Shown: one piece after another, positions 16,703 to 26,165 of the stretch
Numbering within the stretch: the stretch's first letter is position 1
Layout of the letters: the number at the start of each line of letters is the position of its first letter
DNA from: G965276675 sp965276675
Lineage (GTDB): Bacteria > Acidobacteriota > Terriglobia > Terriglobales > Acidobacteriaceae
Direction: 5' to 3'
DNA: 64,000 nucleotides
Assembly: GCA_965276675.1 (NCBI GenBank)
Contig: OZ255624.1
Coordinates: forward strand, 4,340,001 to 4,404,000
Position numbers and translations under genes: made by a program
Notes under the pieces: generated by a model
The model's database searches: none
The model's input: only the letters and a program-made list of their open reading frames with translations
Told to the model about the DNA's origin: nothing

Positions 16703-17221
16703 CTACCTCGCCGCTTTCGCGGTTGTCTTCCAGTTTGCTGTGCGCTTCTTCCCTGAGGCCTTGTTCCCGGACGCCTTTTTGGCTACTTTCCGGGCTGCCT
16801 TCTGCCCCGGCTTGGCGTTTGTGGCTGCCGGCTCGGCAGTGGTCACCAGGCTAGCCTGCTTGCGCTCCGCAACCGAGATCACGATGTGCGACAGGCGGCG
16901 CTGATAACGATAGGCGCGCCCCATGGGAGCAGGCCGGATACGCTTCATGCGGGGTCCGTCATTGGCAATCGCCTCCTTGACGAACAGGTTGTCGACATCC
17001 ACATCCAAGCCCTGCTCCTGGCTGAGATAGTTGGCGTTCTGCACCGCGGAACGCAATACCTTTTCCACCAGCGGGGCTACGCTCTTCTTAGTGAAAGCCA
17101 CGGTCTGGAGCGCTGACTCCACCCTCTGGCCTTTAATCAACTCAAGCACTAACCGCGCCTTCTGCGGCGACACGCGCTGGAAGCGCGCTTCAGCTCGAAA
17201 CTCTCGTGTGTCCAATTGCAT
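16703..17221 (-). CDS. rplV: 50S ribosomal protein L22 with long basic tail
   Basis: A 172-residue protein; E. coli L22 has 110. The core is standard (RVSPQKARLVLELIKGQRV, then PRMKRIRPAPMGRAYRYQRRLSHIVISV). After it come about 55 residues rich in Ala and Lys. L22 lines the nascent-chain exit tunnel, and its C-terminus faces the subunit surface. Confidence 0.96.
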   Translation of the reverse strand: MQLDTREFRAEARFQRVSPQKARLVLELIKGQRVESALQTVAFTKKSVAPLVEKVLRSAVQNANYLSQEQGLDVDVDNLFVKEAIANDGPRMKRIRPAPMGRAYRYQRRLSHIVISVAERKQASLVTTAEPAATNAKPGQKAARKVAKKASGNKASGKKRTANWKTTAKAAR

Positions 17222-17270
17222 TGGCTTGCCTTCCTAATCCTATTTCGAGCCGGCCCTAGCGCGGCTTTCG

Positions 17271-17558
17271 CTAGCGTGGCTTCGACGACGATTCCGATGA
17301 CTTCGCGGAGTGACCCTTGAAGGTGCGGGTCGCCGAAAACTCACCTAATTTGTGCCCAACCATGTTCTCTGTTACATACACCGGGATAAACTTGCGGCCG
17401 TTGTGCACCGCGATGGTGTGCCCCACCATATCGGGGTGAATGGTCGAACGCCGCGACCAGGTACGCAGCACCTTTTTATCGTTGGCCTGGTTCATCGTCT
17501 CGATCTTCACCATCAGGTGGGTATCGATGAACGGACCCTTCTTTGTCGAACGTGCCAT
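17271..17558 (-). CDS. rpsS: 30S ribosomal protein S19
   Basis: A 95-residue protein starting MARSTKKGPFIDTHLMVKIE. The core RRSTIHPDMVGHTIAVHNGRKFIPVYVTENMVGHKLGEFSATRTFKGH is canonical. The C-terminus is Ser-rich. It forms the 30S head with S13. Confidence 0.98.
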   Translation of the reverse strand: MARSTKKGPFIDTHLMVKIETMNQANDKKVLRTWSRRSTIHPDMVGHTIAVHNGRKFIPVYVTENMVGHKLGEFSATRTFKGHSAKSSESSSKPR

Positions 17559-17618
17559 GAATCTCGAGCTCCTAACTCCGGGCCTCTAGCGAGCTAGAAG
17601 CGTGTTCGTCTTTGCGGC

Positions 17619-17672
17619 TTATTTGCTTCTGCGACCCTACTTGCTTTTACGGCCCTACTTGCTTCTGCGACC
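17619..17672. repeat. Three 18-bp tandem copies of the rplB 3' end including stop codon
   Basis: On the minus strand the last six codons of rplB (Gly-Arg-Arg-Ser-Lys-stop, 17655-17672) are followed in frame by two further copies, GRKSK-stop (17637-17654) and GRRSK-stop (17619-17636). Copy two has four base changes; copy three changes TAG to TAA. This is a direct reading of the sequence. Confidence 0.9.
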
Positions 17673-18479
17673 AACGATAAATGCGTCGGTGCGCTTGTTA
17701 TTCCTTGTCTTGTAGCCGCGGGTTGGCTGTCCCCACGGCGTCACCGGATGACGGCCACCGGAGGTCTTGCCCTCACCGCCACCATGCGGATGGTCCACCG
17801 GGTTCATCGAGACGCCGCGATTGGTAGGACGGATACCCTTCCAGCGATTCCGGCCAGCCTTGCCGATCGTGACATTCTCATGATCGGTATTGCCGACCTG
17901 ACCCACCGTCGCCATGCACTCGACAAGCACGCGGCGCGTCTCGCCCGAGGGCAGCTTCAACAGCGCGTACTCACCCTCTTTCGCGACCAGCTGCGCCTGC
18001 GAGCCGGCGGAGCGCACCATCTGCGCGCCCTTGCCAGGCCGCAACTCCACATTGTGTACCGTGGTGCCAGAAGGAATGTTCTTCAGTGGCAGAGCATTCC
18101 CTACCAGAATATCAGCTTCCGGCCCACTCATAATGCTCTGGCCGACCTTGAGTCCTACCGGCTGAATGATGTACCGCTTCTCGCCATCCGCGTAGTGGAT
18201 CAGCGCGATCCGCGACGAACGGTTAGGGTCGTACTCGATGGTCGCGACCTTGCCCGGGACGCCAAACTTTTCGCGCTTGAAGTCGATCAAGCGCAGCTTC
18301 TGCTTGTGGCCGCCACCGTGGTGACGCATCGTCATATCGCCCGAGTTGCGGCGACCGCCGGTGCGCTGTTTGGTCACAAGAAGTGGTTTGTGCGGCTCGT
18401 CGGTCGTAATGTCGTCGTTCACCAGTTTCGTCGCGAAACGTAAGGACGGGGTGATCGGTCGAAATGTCTTGATCGGCAT
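17655..18479 (-). CDS. rplB: 50S ribosomal protein L2
   Basis: A 274-residue protein beginning MPIKTFRPITPSLRFATKLVNDD. The conserved GVSMNPVDHPHGGGEGKTSGGRHPVTPWGQPTRGYKTR region, with the His important for peptidyl-transferase assembly, is intact. It ends at TAG 17655, inside the first of three tandem copies of its own last six codons. Confidence 0.98.
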   Translation of the reverse strand: MPIKTFRPITPSLRFATKLVNDDITTDEPHKPLLVTKQRTGGRRNSGDMTMRHHGGGHKQKLRLIDFKREKFGVPGKVATIEYDPNRSSRIALIHYADGEKRYIIQPVGLKVGQSIMSGPEADILVGNALPLKNIPSGTTVHNVELRPGKGAQMVRSAGSQAQLVAKEGEYALLKLPSGETRRVLVECMATVGQVGNTDHENVTIGKAGRNRWKGIRPTNRGVSMNPVDHPHGGGEGKTSGGRHPVTPWGQPTRGYKTRNNKRTDAFIVGRRSK

Positions 18480-18482
18480 AAT

Positions 18483-18632
18483 TAGCTCTTAGCTTCTAGC
18501 TGCTAGCCTTTAGCTACTTGAGCTAGGCCAACACCTTAGTTCTCTTAAGTTCTCTTAACTTGGTTCCCGAGGAAACGAAATACCGCTTCGACTCAGCAGA
18601 TCCAGCTAGTATCTAGTAGCTGGAGGCTGCTG
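18483..18632. repeat. CTAG-rich inverted repeat between rplW and rplB
   Basis: Arms at about 18483-18527 (AGCTTCTAGCTGCTAGCC) and 18602-18632 (CTAGTATCTAGTAGCTGG) flank about 75 bp of unique sequence. The right arm abuts the rplW stop. It belongs to the same family as the elements at 6621, 15931 and 19621. Confidence 0.65.
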
Positions 18633-18926
18633 TTACAGATTGTTCACGTATTCGGGCATCTTCTCGCCCGCCCGCAGGCGAACATAAGCTTTCTTCCAGT
18701 CTGGACGGAAACCGGAAAACTTACCGCGGCGCCGCTCTTTGCCCAGAAAATTGGCTGTGCGCACACTGTTCACCTTCACCTTGAACAGCAGCTCAACCGC
18801 CTGCTTAACCTCCGTTTTGGTAGCATCGTGCGCTACCTCGAAGACCAGCGTGCCTTCGGTCTCCTTAACCCCCAGGCCCTTTTCGGTGATTAGGGCGCGG
18901 CGGATTACCGTGTAAGTTGTCGGCAT
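18633..18926 (-). CDS. rplW: 50S ribosomal protein L23
   Basis: A 97-residue protein starting MPTTYTVIRRALITEKGLGVKE. The core TKTEVKQAVELLFKVKVNSVRTANFLGKERR is canonical. It docks trigger factor and SRP at the tunnel exit. It starts on the base directly after the rplD stop. Confidence 0.97.
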   Translation of the reverse strand: MPTTYTVIRRALITEKGLGVKETEGTLVFEVAHDATKTEVKQAVELLFKVKVNSVRTANFLGKERRRGKFSGFRPDWKKAYVRLRAGEKMPEYVNNL

Positions 18927-19604
18927 TTAGGCTACCTCCGCCTGTTGAGCTTGCTTGCGCTTGGAAACCGACTTCTTCAGCGTCTCCTGAAGGTGCTCAA
19001 GAGCGGCGCGGGAGAAGATGGCGTGTTCGTAGCGCAGCAGATCGTATGCGTGCACCTCGTTATTGAGCAGCAGCTCGACGCCGTCAAGGTTCCGGGCACC
19101 GAGAATCAGCGACCGGCTCAGGCTATCGCCGTGCTCTACCAGCAATGCAGTCCGTTTTGCCTCGAATCTCTCCAGTGCCTGCCGATAGAGCTTCGTCTTC
19201 GGCTCATGCATCTCGAGACTCTCAACCACGGTGAGTTTGCCATCGCGCAGTTTCACTGCAAGCGCGGACCGCAGAGCTCCCAAGGTCTTCTTCTTGGGAA
19301 AGCTGTATTCATAACTGCGGGGTTGAGGACCGTGCACTGTTCCGCCATGACGCCAGAGAGGCGAGCGGATCGAGCCCACACGCGCCCGGCCAGTCCCCTT
19401 CTGCTTCCACAGCTTCTTGCCCGCACCGGAGACCAGCTTGCGATTCTTTGTAGCCGCCGTGCCTTGGCGCATGGCGGCGCGGTAATGCTTAACCGCCTCC
19501 CACAGCAACGCTTCGTTTACCTGTCCCGGGGCGAAGACTTCCTCGGCTAGCTCAAGCGAGCCCACCTTCTGTCCACCGAGATCGAATACATCAATGTTTG
19601 CCAT
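18927..19604 (-). CDS. rplD: 50S ribosomal protein L4
   Basis: A 225-residue protein starting MANIDVFDLGGQKVGSLELAEEVF. The conserved extended loop KLWKQKGTGRARVGSIRSPLWRHGGTVHGP reaches into the exit tunnel. In E. coli L4 also represses its own operon; no such site was identified here. Confidence 0.97.
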   Translation of the reverse strand: MANIDVFDLGGQKVGSLELAEEVFAPGQVNEALLWEAVKHYRAAMRQGTAATKNRKLVSGAGKKLWKQKGTGRARVGSIRSPLWRHGGTVHGPQPRSYEYSFPKKKTLGALRSALAVKLRDGKLTVVESLEMHEPKTKLYRQALERFEAKRTALLVEHGDSLSRSLILGARNLDGVELLLNNEVHAYDLLRYEHAIFSRAALEHLQETLKKSVSKRKQAQQAEVA

Positions 19605-19620
19605 CGTCTTCTCTTCTCAG

Positions 19621-19714
19621 AGCAGCTTCTAGCTATTAGCCCCCTAGCTTCTAGCTGCTTCGGTTCACGTATCTGCTGTAACTCATAACCTAAAAAGCTA
19701 GGAGCTAGAAGCTA
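19621..19714. repeat. CTAG-rich inverted repeat spanning the rplC stop
   Basis: The left arm AGCAGCTTCTAGCTATTAG (about 19621-19659) and right arm AGCTAGGAGCTAGAAGCTA (19696-19714) are near-complementary. The rplC stop TAG (19712-19714) lies inside the right arm, so the element supplies the stop. Confidence 0.7.
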
Positions 19715-20488
19715 TTTTTTCTTACCGCCAGAAGCCTTCTTCGAAGCCTTCAGCGGGTCCACAGTGCCAGCGCCAGCAAAACCACGACGCTCACGTGGGG
19801 GGGCCTTCGCCTTCGAGATCAGCACATACCCATCGCGCGCCCCTGGAACCGCACCCTCGACCATGATCAGGTTCTCTTCCAGGTCAATCCCGCGAATGCG
19901 GAGGTTGCGCACCGTGACCCGATCCGAACCAAAGTGCCCTGGCATGCGCTGTCCGGGAAAAACACGAGAGGGAAACGACGAGGCGCCGATCGAGCCCTGC
20001 ACCTGAAACATGTGCCCGTGCGACTTAGGGCCACCACCGAAGTTATGGCGCCGCACGACGCCGGAAAATCCACGTCCCTTGCTGGTGCCCACTACATCGA
20101 CATACTTCTCATCGGAGAAGATATCGACCAGCACGCGGTCGCCTGCCTTTACTGCATCGGTAGAGGCCACCATGCCAGGCTCGACTTCCGGTGCACCCTC
20201 GGTCTTGTTCTCTGCCTTGGGTGTCTCGACGCCGACCTCGCGCAGGATCTTCACCGGCGGCGCATTGTTTTTGCCAAAGTGACCAGCCATCGGTTTGTTG
20301 ACCTTGGAGCTCTTCACAAACTCCACCAGGCCAATCTGCGCCGCCTCATAGCCATCCTTCGCCGCAGTCTTCAACTGCGTAATGACGCACGGGCCTGCCT
20401 GCAGCACCGTGATGGGGTGCACTTCGCCCCGGTCGTCAAAGACCTGCGTCATTCCGATCTTCTTTCCCAAAATCGCCGTAACTGCCAT
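19712..20488 (-). CDS. rplC: 50S ribosomal protein L3
   Basis: A 258-residue protein from ATG 20488 (MAVTAILGKKIGMTQVFDDRGEV), preceded by GAGAGGG. The frame is open ten codons upstream without L3 similarity. The RGFSGVVRRHNFGGGPKSHG loop near the peptidyl-transferase centre is intact. It is longer than E. coli L3 through an Ala/Glu-rich insertion (KAENKTEGAPEVE) and a Lys-rich end. Confidence 0.97.
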   Translation of the reverse strand: MAVTAILGKKIGMTQVFDDRGEVHPITVLQAGPCVITQLKTAAKDGYEAAQIGLVEFVKSSKVNKPMAGHFGKNNAPPVKILREVGVETPKAENKTEGAPEVEPGMVASTDAVKAGDRVLVDIFSDEKYVDVVGTSKGRGFSGVVRRHNFGGGPKSHGHMFQVQGSIGASSFPSRVFPGQRMPGHFGSDRVTVRNLRIRGIDLEENLIMVEGAVPGARDGYVLISKAKAPPRERRGFAGAGTVDPLKASKKASGGKKK

Positions 20489-20596
20489 CGTTTCCCTCTC
20501 CCCATCATGCCCGCACAACTACTCTGGGTACTGTAGGCTCTAATGCTAACCGCTTCATCGCCAACCGCATTCTTGCCGGTCGGTTCTTTGCGTCTT

Positions 20597-20923
20597 TTAC
20601 TTACTCTTCTCTTCGCGCACCTTAATCTCGACATCCACGCCTGCGGGCAGATCGAGCTTCATCAGCGCATCCACCGTCTGCTGCGTGGGCTCAAGAATGT
20701 CGATCAGCCGCTTGTGCGTGCGGATCTCAAAGGCCTCGCGCGACTTCTTGTCCACATGCGGCGAGCGGAGAACGCAATACTTGTTCTTCACAGTCGGCAA
20801 AGGAATTGGGCCAGCTACTTGAGCTCCGGTGCGCTTCGCTGTCTCGACAATCTCACCCGTCGAGGTGTCAAGCACGCGATAGTCATAGGCCTTCAGCCGG
20901 ATACGAATTCTCTGTCCTACCAT
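20597..20923 (-). CDS. rpsJ: 30S ribosomal protein S10
   Basis: A 108-residue protein beginning MVGQRIRIRLKAYDYRVLDTS. The loop GPIPLPTVKNKYCVLRSPHVDKKSREAFEIRTHKR is canonical; this surface also binds NusB in antitermination complexes. The 204 bp before it towards tuf may hold an S10 promoter, but I found no convincing boxes. Confidence 0.98.
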   Translation of the reverse strand: MVGQRIRIRLKAYDYRVLDTSTGEIVETAKRTGAQVAGPIPLPTVKNKYCVLRSPHVDKKSREAFEIRTHKRLIDILEPTQQTVDALMKLDLPAGVDVEIKVREEKSK

Positions 20924-21101
20924 AGTGTCTTCTTCCTTATGTCCTTATCCGTTGAACTGCTACGTACGTGCTATTCAGATCCTACGAAAATGTTGATAGA
21001 ACCGACCCTAAGTGATGCCCCTTGTCGCTCTGATCAACCGACAGGGTACATCGACCAGAGCGCCGTACGGATCAGTATCCTGGACTGTTCGTTGCAGGTG
21101 C

Positions 21102-21120
21102 GGGGCTCCGGCCGGGCCCC
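21102..21120 (-). other. GC-rich hairpin downstream of tuf
   Basis: GGGGC at 21102-21106 pairs with GCCCC at 21116-21120, with further C/G pairing inside, 8 bp past the tuf stop. No T run follows on the minus strand. It may attenuate or stabilise the tuf message before rpsJ. Confidence 0.45.
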
Positions 21121-21127
21121 ACTCTGC

Positions 21128-22315
<1,188 letters not shown>

Positions 22316-22398
22316 CTCGTCTTCCCTTCCCTCTTGTGCTTAAACATTTTCGTTATCGTGCGGACCAGCGATCCAGCCCGCCACTCCAAACCCTGAAG

Positions 22399-24480
22399 CT
22401 ACTTGCCTTGATTCCGGCCGATGATCTCTTCCGAAATCATGCGCGGGGCCTCTTCATAGCGCGCGAACTGCATGGTGTACGACGCCCGGCCCTGGGTCGA
22501 CGAACGGATATCGTTCACGTACCCGAACATCTCCTTGAGCGGAACCATGGCCTTGATCACCTGCGATCCACCGCTATGCTCCATGCCTTCGATCCTGCCG
22601 CGACGCGAGTTGATGTCGCCGATGATCGTACCCATATGCTCTTCAGGCACGGTCACTTCGACGGCCATCACCGGCTCCAGCAGCACCGGACTCGCCTTCT
22701 TGGCTGCTTCCTTGAAAGCCATGGACCCGGCAATCTTAAAGGCCATCTCGTTGGAGTCGACATCATGGTAGCTGCCGTCGTAGAGCACCGCCTTGAAGTC
22801 CACCATCTCGTAGCCAGCCAGAACGCCATTCAGCATCGACTCGCGAATGCCCTGCTCGGTCGGCTTGATGTACTCCTTTGGCACCACGCCACCCTTGATG
22901 TCGTTCACGAACTCAAAGCCCAGACCTGGCTCGTTGGGCTCCAGGCGGATCTTGACGTGACCGTAGTTACCCGAACCGCCAGTCTGCCGGATGTACTTGC
23001 CCTCAGCCTCCGAGCTCTTGCGGATGGTCTCGCGGAAAGCCACCTTGGGCTCACCGACATTGGCCTCGACCTTGTGCTCGCGCTTCATGCGATCCACCAG
23101 AATCTCGAGGTGAAGTTCGCCCATGCCGCTGATGATCGTCTGTCCAGAATCGATATCCGTGTGGACCTTGAAAGTGGGATCCTCGTCGGCCAGCCGGGCC
23201 AGCGCCATGCCCATCTTCTCCTGATCGGCCTTGGTCTTTGGCTCAACTGCAACATGGATCACGGGGTCCGGGAAGGTGATCGCGCTGAGCGCAACCGGGG
23301 CCGACGGCGTGCATAGCGTATCGCCCGTCTTCAACTCCTTCATGCCGACACAAGCGCAGATATCTCCGGCGTAGATCTCCGAGATATCTTCGCGCTTGTT
23401 GGCGTGCATCTTGACCAGACGCCCTACGCGTTCGCTTTTCCCGGTGCGCGGATTCTCCACCGTGTCACCCGTCTTAAGACTGCCAGAGTAAAGACGGATA
23501 AAAGCCAGTTTGCCAAATGGATCATTGATCAACTTGAACGCCAGCGCCGAAAACGGATCGGCGTCATCGGCTCTACGGATCAGGATCTCCGCCGGATTTG
23601 CTGGATCGATGCCCTCCACCGGAGGAACGTCCAGCGGGCTGGGCAGGTAATCCACCACGGCATCAAGCAGGGTCTGCACACCCTTGTTCTTGAAGGCGGA
23701 CCCACACAGCACCGGGAAGACCTTCATGGCAATTGTCGCCCTGCGGAGCGAACGTTTCAGCTCTTCCGCTGTCGGGGTCTCGCCTTCCAGGAACTTGTGC
23801 AGCATCTCGTCGTCATGCTCGGCCACGGTCTCGACCAGCTGCATGCGGAAGGCCTCGGCCTTCTTCACCAGGGCCCCCGGGATCTCCTCGACATCGTACT
23901 TGGCGCCCATGGTCTCGTCGTGCCAGAGGATCGCCCGCATCTCGATCAGGTCGATCACGCCCTTGAAGTTCGCCTCGGCTCCAATCGGAATCTGAATGGC
24001 AACGGGACGCGCACCAAGCCGCTTGCGAATGGTGTCGATGACGTATTCAAAATCCGCGCCATTCTTGTCCATTTTGTTGACAAAGCAGATCCGGGGCACC
24101 TTGTACTTGTCGCCCTGACGCCACACTGTTTCGGACTGGGGCTGCACGCCGGAGACGGAATCGAACAACGCAACGGCGCCGTCGAGCACGCGCAGTGATC
24201 GCTCCACCTCGGCCGTGAAGTCCACGTGGCCAGGCGTGTCGATAATGTTGATACGAATATTGTTCCAGGTGCAGGTCGTGGCCGCGGAGGTGATGGTGAT
24301 GCCGCGCTCCTGCTCCTGCTCCATGTAATCCATCGTCGCGGTGCCTTCATGCACTTCGCCGATACGATGGGTGATGCCCGTATAAAACAGGATGCGCTCT
24401 GTCGTCGTCGTCTTCCCGGCGTCGATGTGCGCCATGATCCCAATATTCCGGCAACGATTTAACGGTACTTGGCGAGCCAC
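22399..24480 (-). CDS. fusA: Elongation factor G, GTG start
   Basis: A 693-residue translocation GTPase starting at GTG 24480 (MARQVPLNRCRNIGIMAHIDAGKTT). G motifs AHIDAGKTT, DTPGHVDF and NKMDKNGADF are intact, and the domain IV-V region (ANVGEPKVAFRETI...MNGVLAGYEMVD...GEVTVPEEHMGTIIGD-like order) is present. It drives tRNA and mRNA movement after peptide transfer. Length is that of canonical EF-G rather than the paralogue EF-G2. Confidence 0.97.
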   Translation of the reverse strand: MARQVPLNRCRNIGIMAHIDAGKTTTTERILFYTGITHRIGEVHEGTATMDYMEQEQERGITITSAATTCTWNNIRINIIDTPGHVDFTAEVERSLRVLDGAVALFDSVSGVQPQSETVWRQGDKYKVPRICFVNKMDKNGADFEYVIDTIRKRLGARPVAIQIPIGAEANFKGVIDLIEMRAILWHDETMGAKYDVEEIPGALVKKAEAFRMQLVETVAEHDDEMLHKFLEGETPTAEELKRSLRRATIAMKVFPVLCGSAFKNKGVQTLLDAVVDYLPSPLDVPPVEGIDPANPAEILIRRADDADPFSALAFKLINDPFGKLAFIRLYSGSLKTGDTVENPRTGKSERVGRLVKMHANKREDISEIYAGDICACVGMKELKTGDTLCTPSAPVALSAITFPDPVIHVAVEPKTKADQEKMGMALARLADEDPTFKVHTDIDSGQTIISGMGELHLEILVDRMKREHKVEANVGEPKVAFRETIRKSSEAEGKYIRQTGGSGNYGHVKIRLEPNEPGLGFEFVNDIKGGVVPKEYIKPTEQGIRESMLNGVLAGYEMVDFKAVLYDGSYHDVDSNEMAFKIAGSMAFKEAAKKASPVLLEPVMAVEVTVPEEHMGTIIGDINSRRGRIEGMEHSGGSQVIKAMVPLKEMFGYVNDIRSSTQGRASYTMQFARYEEAPRMISEEIIGRNQGK

Positions 24481-24557
24481 AATTCACTCTCTACTTCTCG
24501 CCCGGCCTTCCTAGCCAGGCGGTTCAACTTACCTTTGTTAATAGTTCAACTAAGCGC

Positions 24558-25031
24558 TTACCAGCGATAGTGCGCGAAGGCCTTATTGGCTTCCGCCATG
24601 CGGTGAACGTCTTCCTTCTTCTTCATCGCCGCACCCCGGCCATTGGCCGCGTCCAGCAGCTCGTTCGTGAGCTTGTCGATCATGCCCTTCTCACCGCGCG
24701 CGCGGCCGAAGGTCACCAGCCAGCGGATGGCCAGCGAGGTGCGGCGCTCCGGGTTGACCTCGATCGGCACTTGGTAGTTGGCGCCGCCGACACGGCGGGT
24801 CTTCACTTCCAGCAGCGGCTTGCAGTTCTCCACCGCCTTCTTGAAGAGCTTCAGCGCATCGTCCCCGCCACCCTTTTGCTCCAGGTTCGTCATCGCGGTG
24901 TAGAAGATGCTCTGCGCCGTCGACTTCTTGCCACCCCACATCATGGAGTTCACAAACTTGGTCACCAGTGACGAGTTGTAAACCGGGTCGGCTGCAACTT
25001 CGCGCTTCGCAATGTGTCCTTTTCTCGGCAT
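24558..25031 (-). CDS. rpsG: 30S ribosomal protein S7
   Basis: A 157-residue protein starting MPRKGHIAKREVAADPVYNSSLVTKFVNSMM. The signature for 16S 3'-domain binding, including TRRVGGANYQVPIEVNPERRTSLAIRWL, is intact. It nucleates 30S head assembly. In E. coli S7 represses the str operon. Confidence 0.98.
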   Translation of the reverse strand: MPRKGHIAKREVAADPVYNSSLVTKFVNSMMWGGKKSTAQSIFYTAMTNLEQKGGGDDALKLFKKAVENCKPLLEVKTRRVGGANYQVPIEVNPERRTSLAIRWLVTFGRARGEKGMIDKLTNELLDAANGRGAAMKKKEDVHRMAEANKAFAHYRW

Positions 25032-25071
25032 AGATCCCTAACCCTTACTCCATTCAGACTTCGATTTCAGC

Positions 25072-25455
25072 CTACTTGGCTGCGACCTTGGGGCGCTTCG
25101 CGCCATATTTGGAGCGGCTCTGCTTGCGGTTGGCAACGCCTACGGAATCTAGCGTGCCACGCACCACGTGGTAGCGCACACCCGGCAGATCTTTCACGCG
25201 ACCGCCACGAATCAGCACAATCGAGTGCTCCTGCAGGTTGTGGCCGATGCCCGGAATGTACGTCGTGACCTCGATCCCATTCGTCAGGCGGACACGGGCC
25301 ACCTTGCGCAGGGCGGAGTTCGGCTTTTTGGGCGTCTGCGTGTACACGCGAGTGCACACACCGCGACGCTGCGGAGAACCCTGCAGGGCCGGGCTTGCCG
25401 TCTTGTAACGGGGAGCCGTGCGGCCTTTCTTCACCAGCTGATTAAATGTCGGCAA
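25072..25455 (-). CDS. rpsL: 30S ribosomal protein S12, TTG start
   Basis: A 127-residue protein beginning MPTFNQLVKKGRTAPRYKTASPALQGSP. The start codon is TTG at 25455 with AAGGAG six bases upstream. Lys43 in TPKKPNSALRK, the classical streptomycin position, is the wild-type residue, and the PGVRYH loop is intact. It is the first gene of the str-S10-spc-alpha cluster and follows a leader of about 430 nt. Confidence 0.97.
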   Translation of the reverse strand: MPTFNQLVKKGRTAPRYKTASPALQGSPQRRGVCTRVYTQTPKKPNSALRKVARVRLTNGIEVTTYIPGIGHNLQEHSIVLIRGGRVKDLPGVRYHVVRGTLDSVGVANRKQSRSKYGAKRPKVAAK

Positions 25456-25885
25456 ACCTTGCTCCTTACGACTCTGTTAACCCAAACTAACCCAAACATG
25501 CGCAAGCAAGCGTCACGAGACCCGGCTCCATGCGCCGGCGAGGAAACGCCGATCCGCATTCTGCGCCGTGGCTCGCTTGAGCCCGCTTCGCGTCTGCTTC
25601 ACTTCCAATCTCAGACAAGAACCTCGACGGTGGCCGCATGTTTTCGCTCCCAAGTTAGGGAATGCGAACTCCAGCTCCGTTTCGAAATTCCGGCCTACAT
25701 AGCCCTTCCAGGTGAAGGGTGTTCGCAGGCACCGATGCGCTGTACTCTTCCCACATACCGTGGGTGCAGCTGCTCACTAGGGAGCCTTTGTAGGGATTTG
25801 CTGTGGCGGTGAATTGCTCAGACCCTTGCTGCGTCTTTCCCAGGCGTGTTCTGCTCCTGAACGACAGAGCGTACCACTGGGAACC
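25456..25885 (-). promoter_or_regulatory. Long structured 5' leader of the str-S10 cluster
   Basis: Between the promoter and rpsL the minus strand has about 430 nt without a credible gene but with several perfect hairpins. TTCCCAG/CTGGGAA (25837-25883) encloses a GCTC/GAGC stem. Further stems are CCCAC/GTGGG (25750-25764), CCCTTC/GAAGGG (25703-25719), GGCTC/GAGCC (25570-25583) and CGGCG/CGCCG (25536-25551). A TTTGGGTTA direct repeat lies at about 25475-25497. I do not recognise it as a known RNA family. A role in ribosomal-protein or growth-rate control is an inference. Confidence 0.55.
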
Positions 25886-25890
25886 TTTTA

Positions 25891-25919
25891 ACAATACCAA
25901 GAGGACCGGGCGAGGTCAA
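25891..25919 (-). promoter_or_regulatory. Sigma70-type promoter for the str-S10-spc-alpha cluster
   Basis: On the minus strand TTGACC (25919-25914) and TATTGT (25896-25891) are separated by exactly 17 bp. Transcription would begin near 25885, about 430 nt before rpsL. The rest of the 710-bp interval, 25920-26165, has no gene I can support; it holds a 13-bp palindrome TGACAAATTGTCA (26030-26042) that could be an operator for either divergent unit. Confidence 0.75.
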
Positions 25920-26165
25920 CGGTGCGGATGCCGATTCGGCGACAAAGAACGCGAAATCTTCAAAGATCGCGGATTTTCTGGTCGCAGGCTTCGGTTGCGT
26001 CTGGTTGGTGCTTCCTTCTTTTTCAGTACTGACAAATTGTCATAATCATCCTGCCAGTGCAGCCGCAAGATTTAGAGAGGAGTACTGTTCTGTCGCTAGG
26101 TGTTCCCGCGCCCGCGCTCTCCCGCAAAATGCGAATCGGCCCGATTGTGGTACATTCCGGGCAAT

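Noticed and set aside
17619..17672. CRISPR-like array
   Set aside because: Three adjacent 18-bp copies without spacers, lying at the rplB 3' end; this is a tandem duplication. No array with spacers was found anywhere in the window.
22336..23316. 326-codon plus-strand ORF antisense to fusA
   Set aside because: It is a shadow of the GC-rich fusA frame; composition (His/Leu/Arg-rich) and absence of motifs argue against a gene. The same holds for the 617-codon ORF at 20543-22396 over tuf and the antisense ORFs over map, secY, hisF and the FAD dehydrogenase.
25655..25900. 81-codon minus-strand ORF in the str leader
   Set aside because: Its start lies within the -10/-35 interval of the promoter and it has no recognisable domain; the hairpin structure explains the region better.
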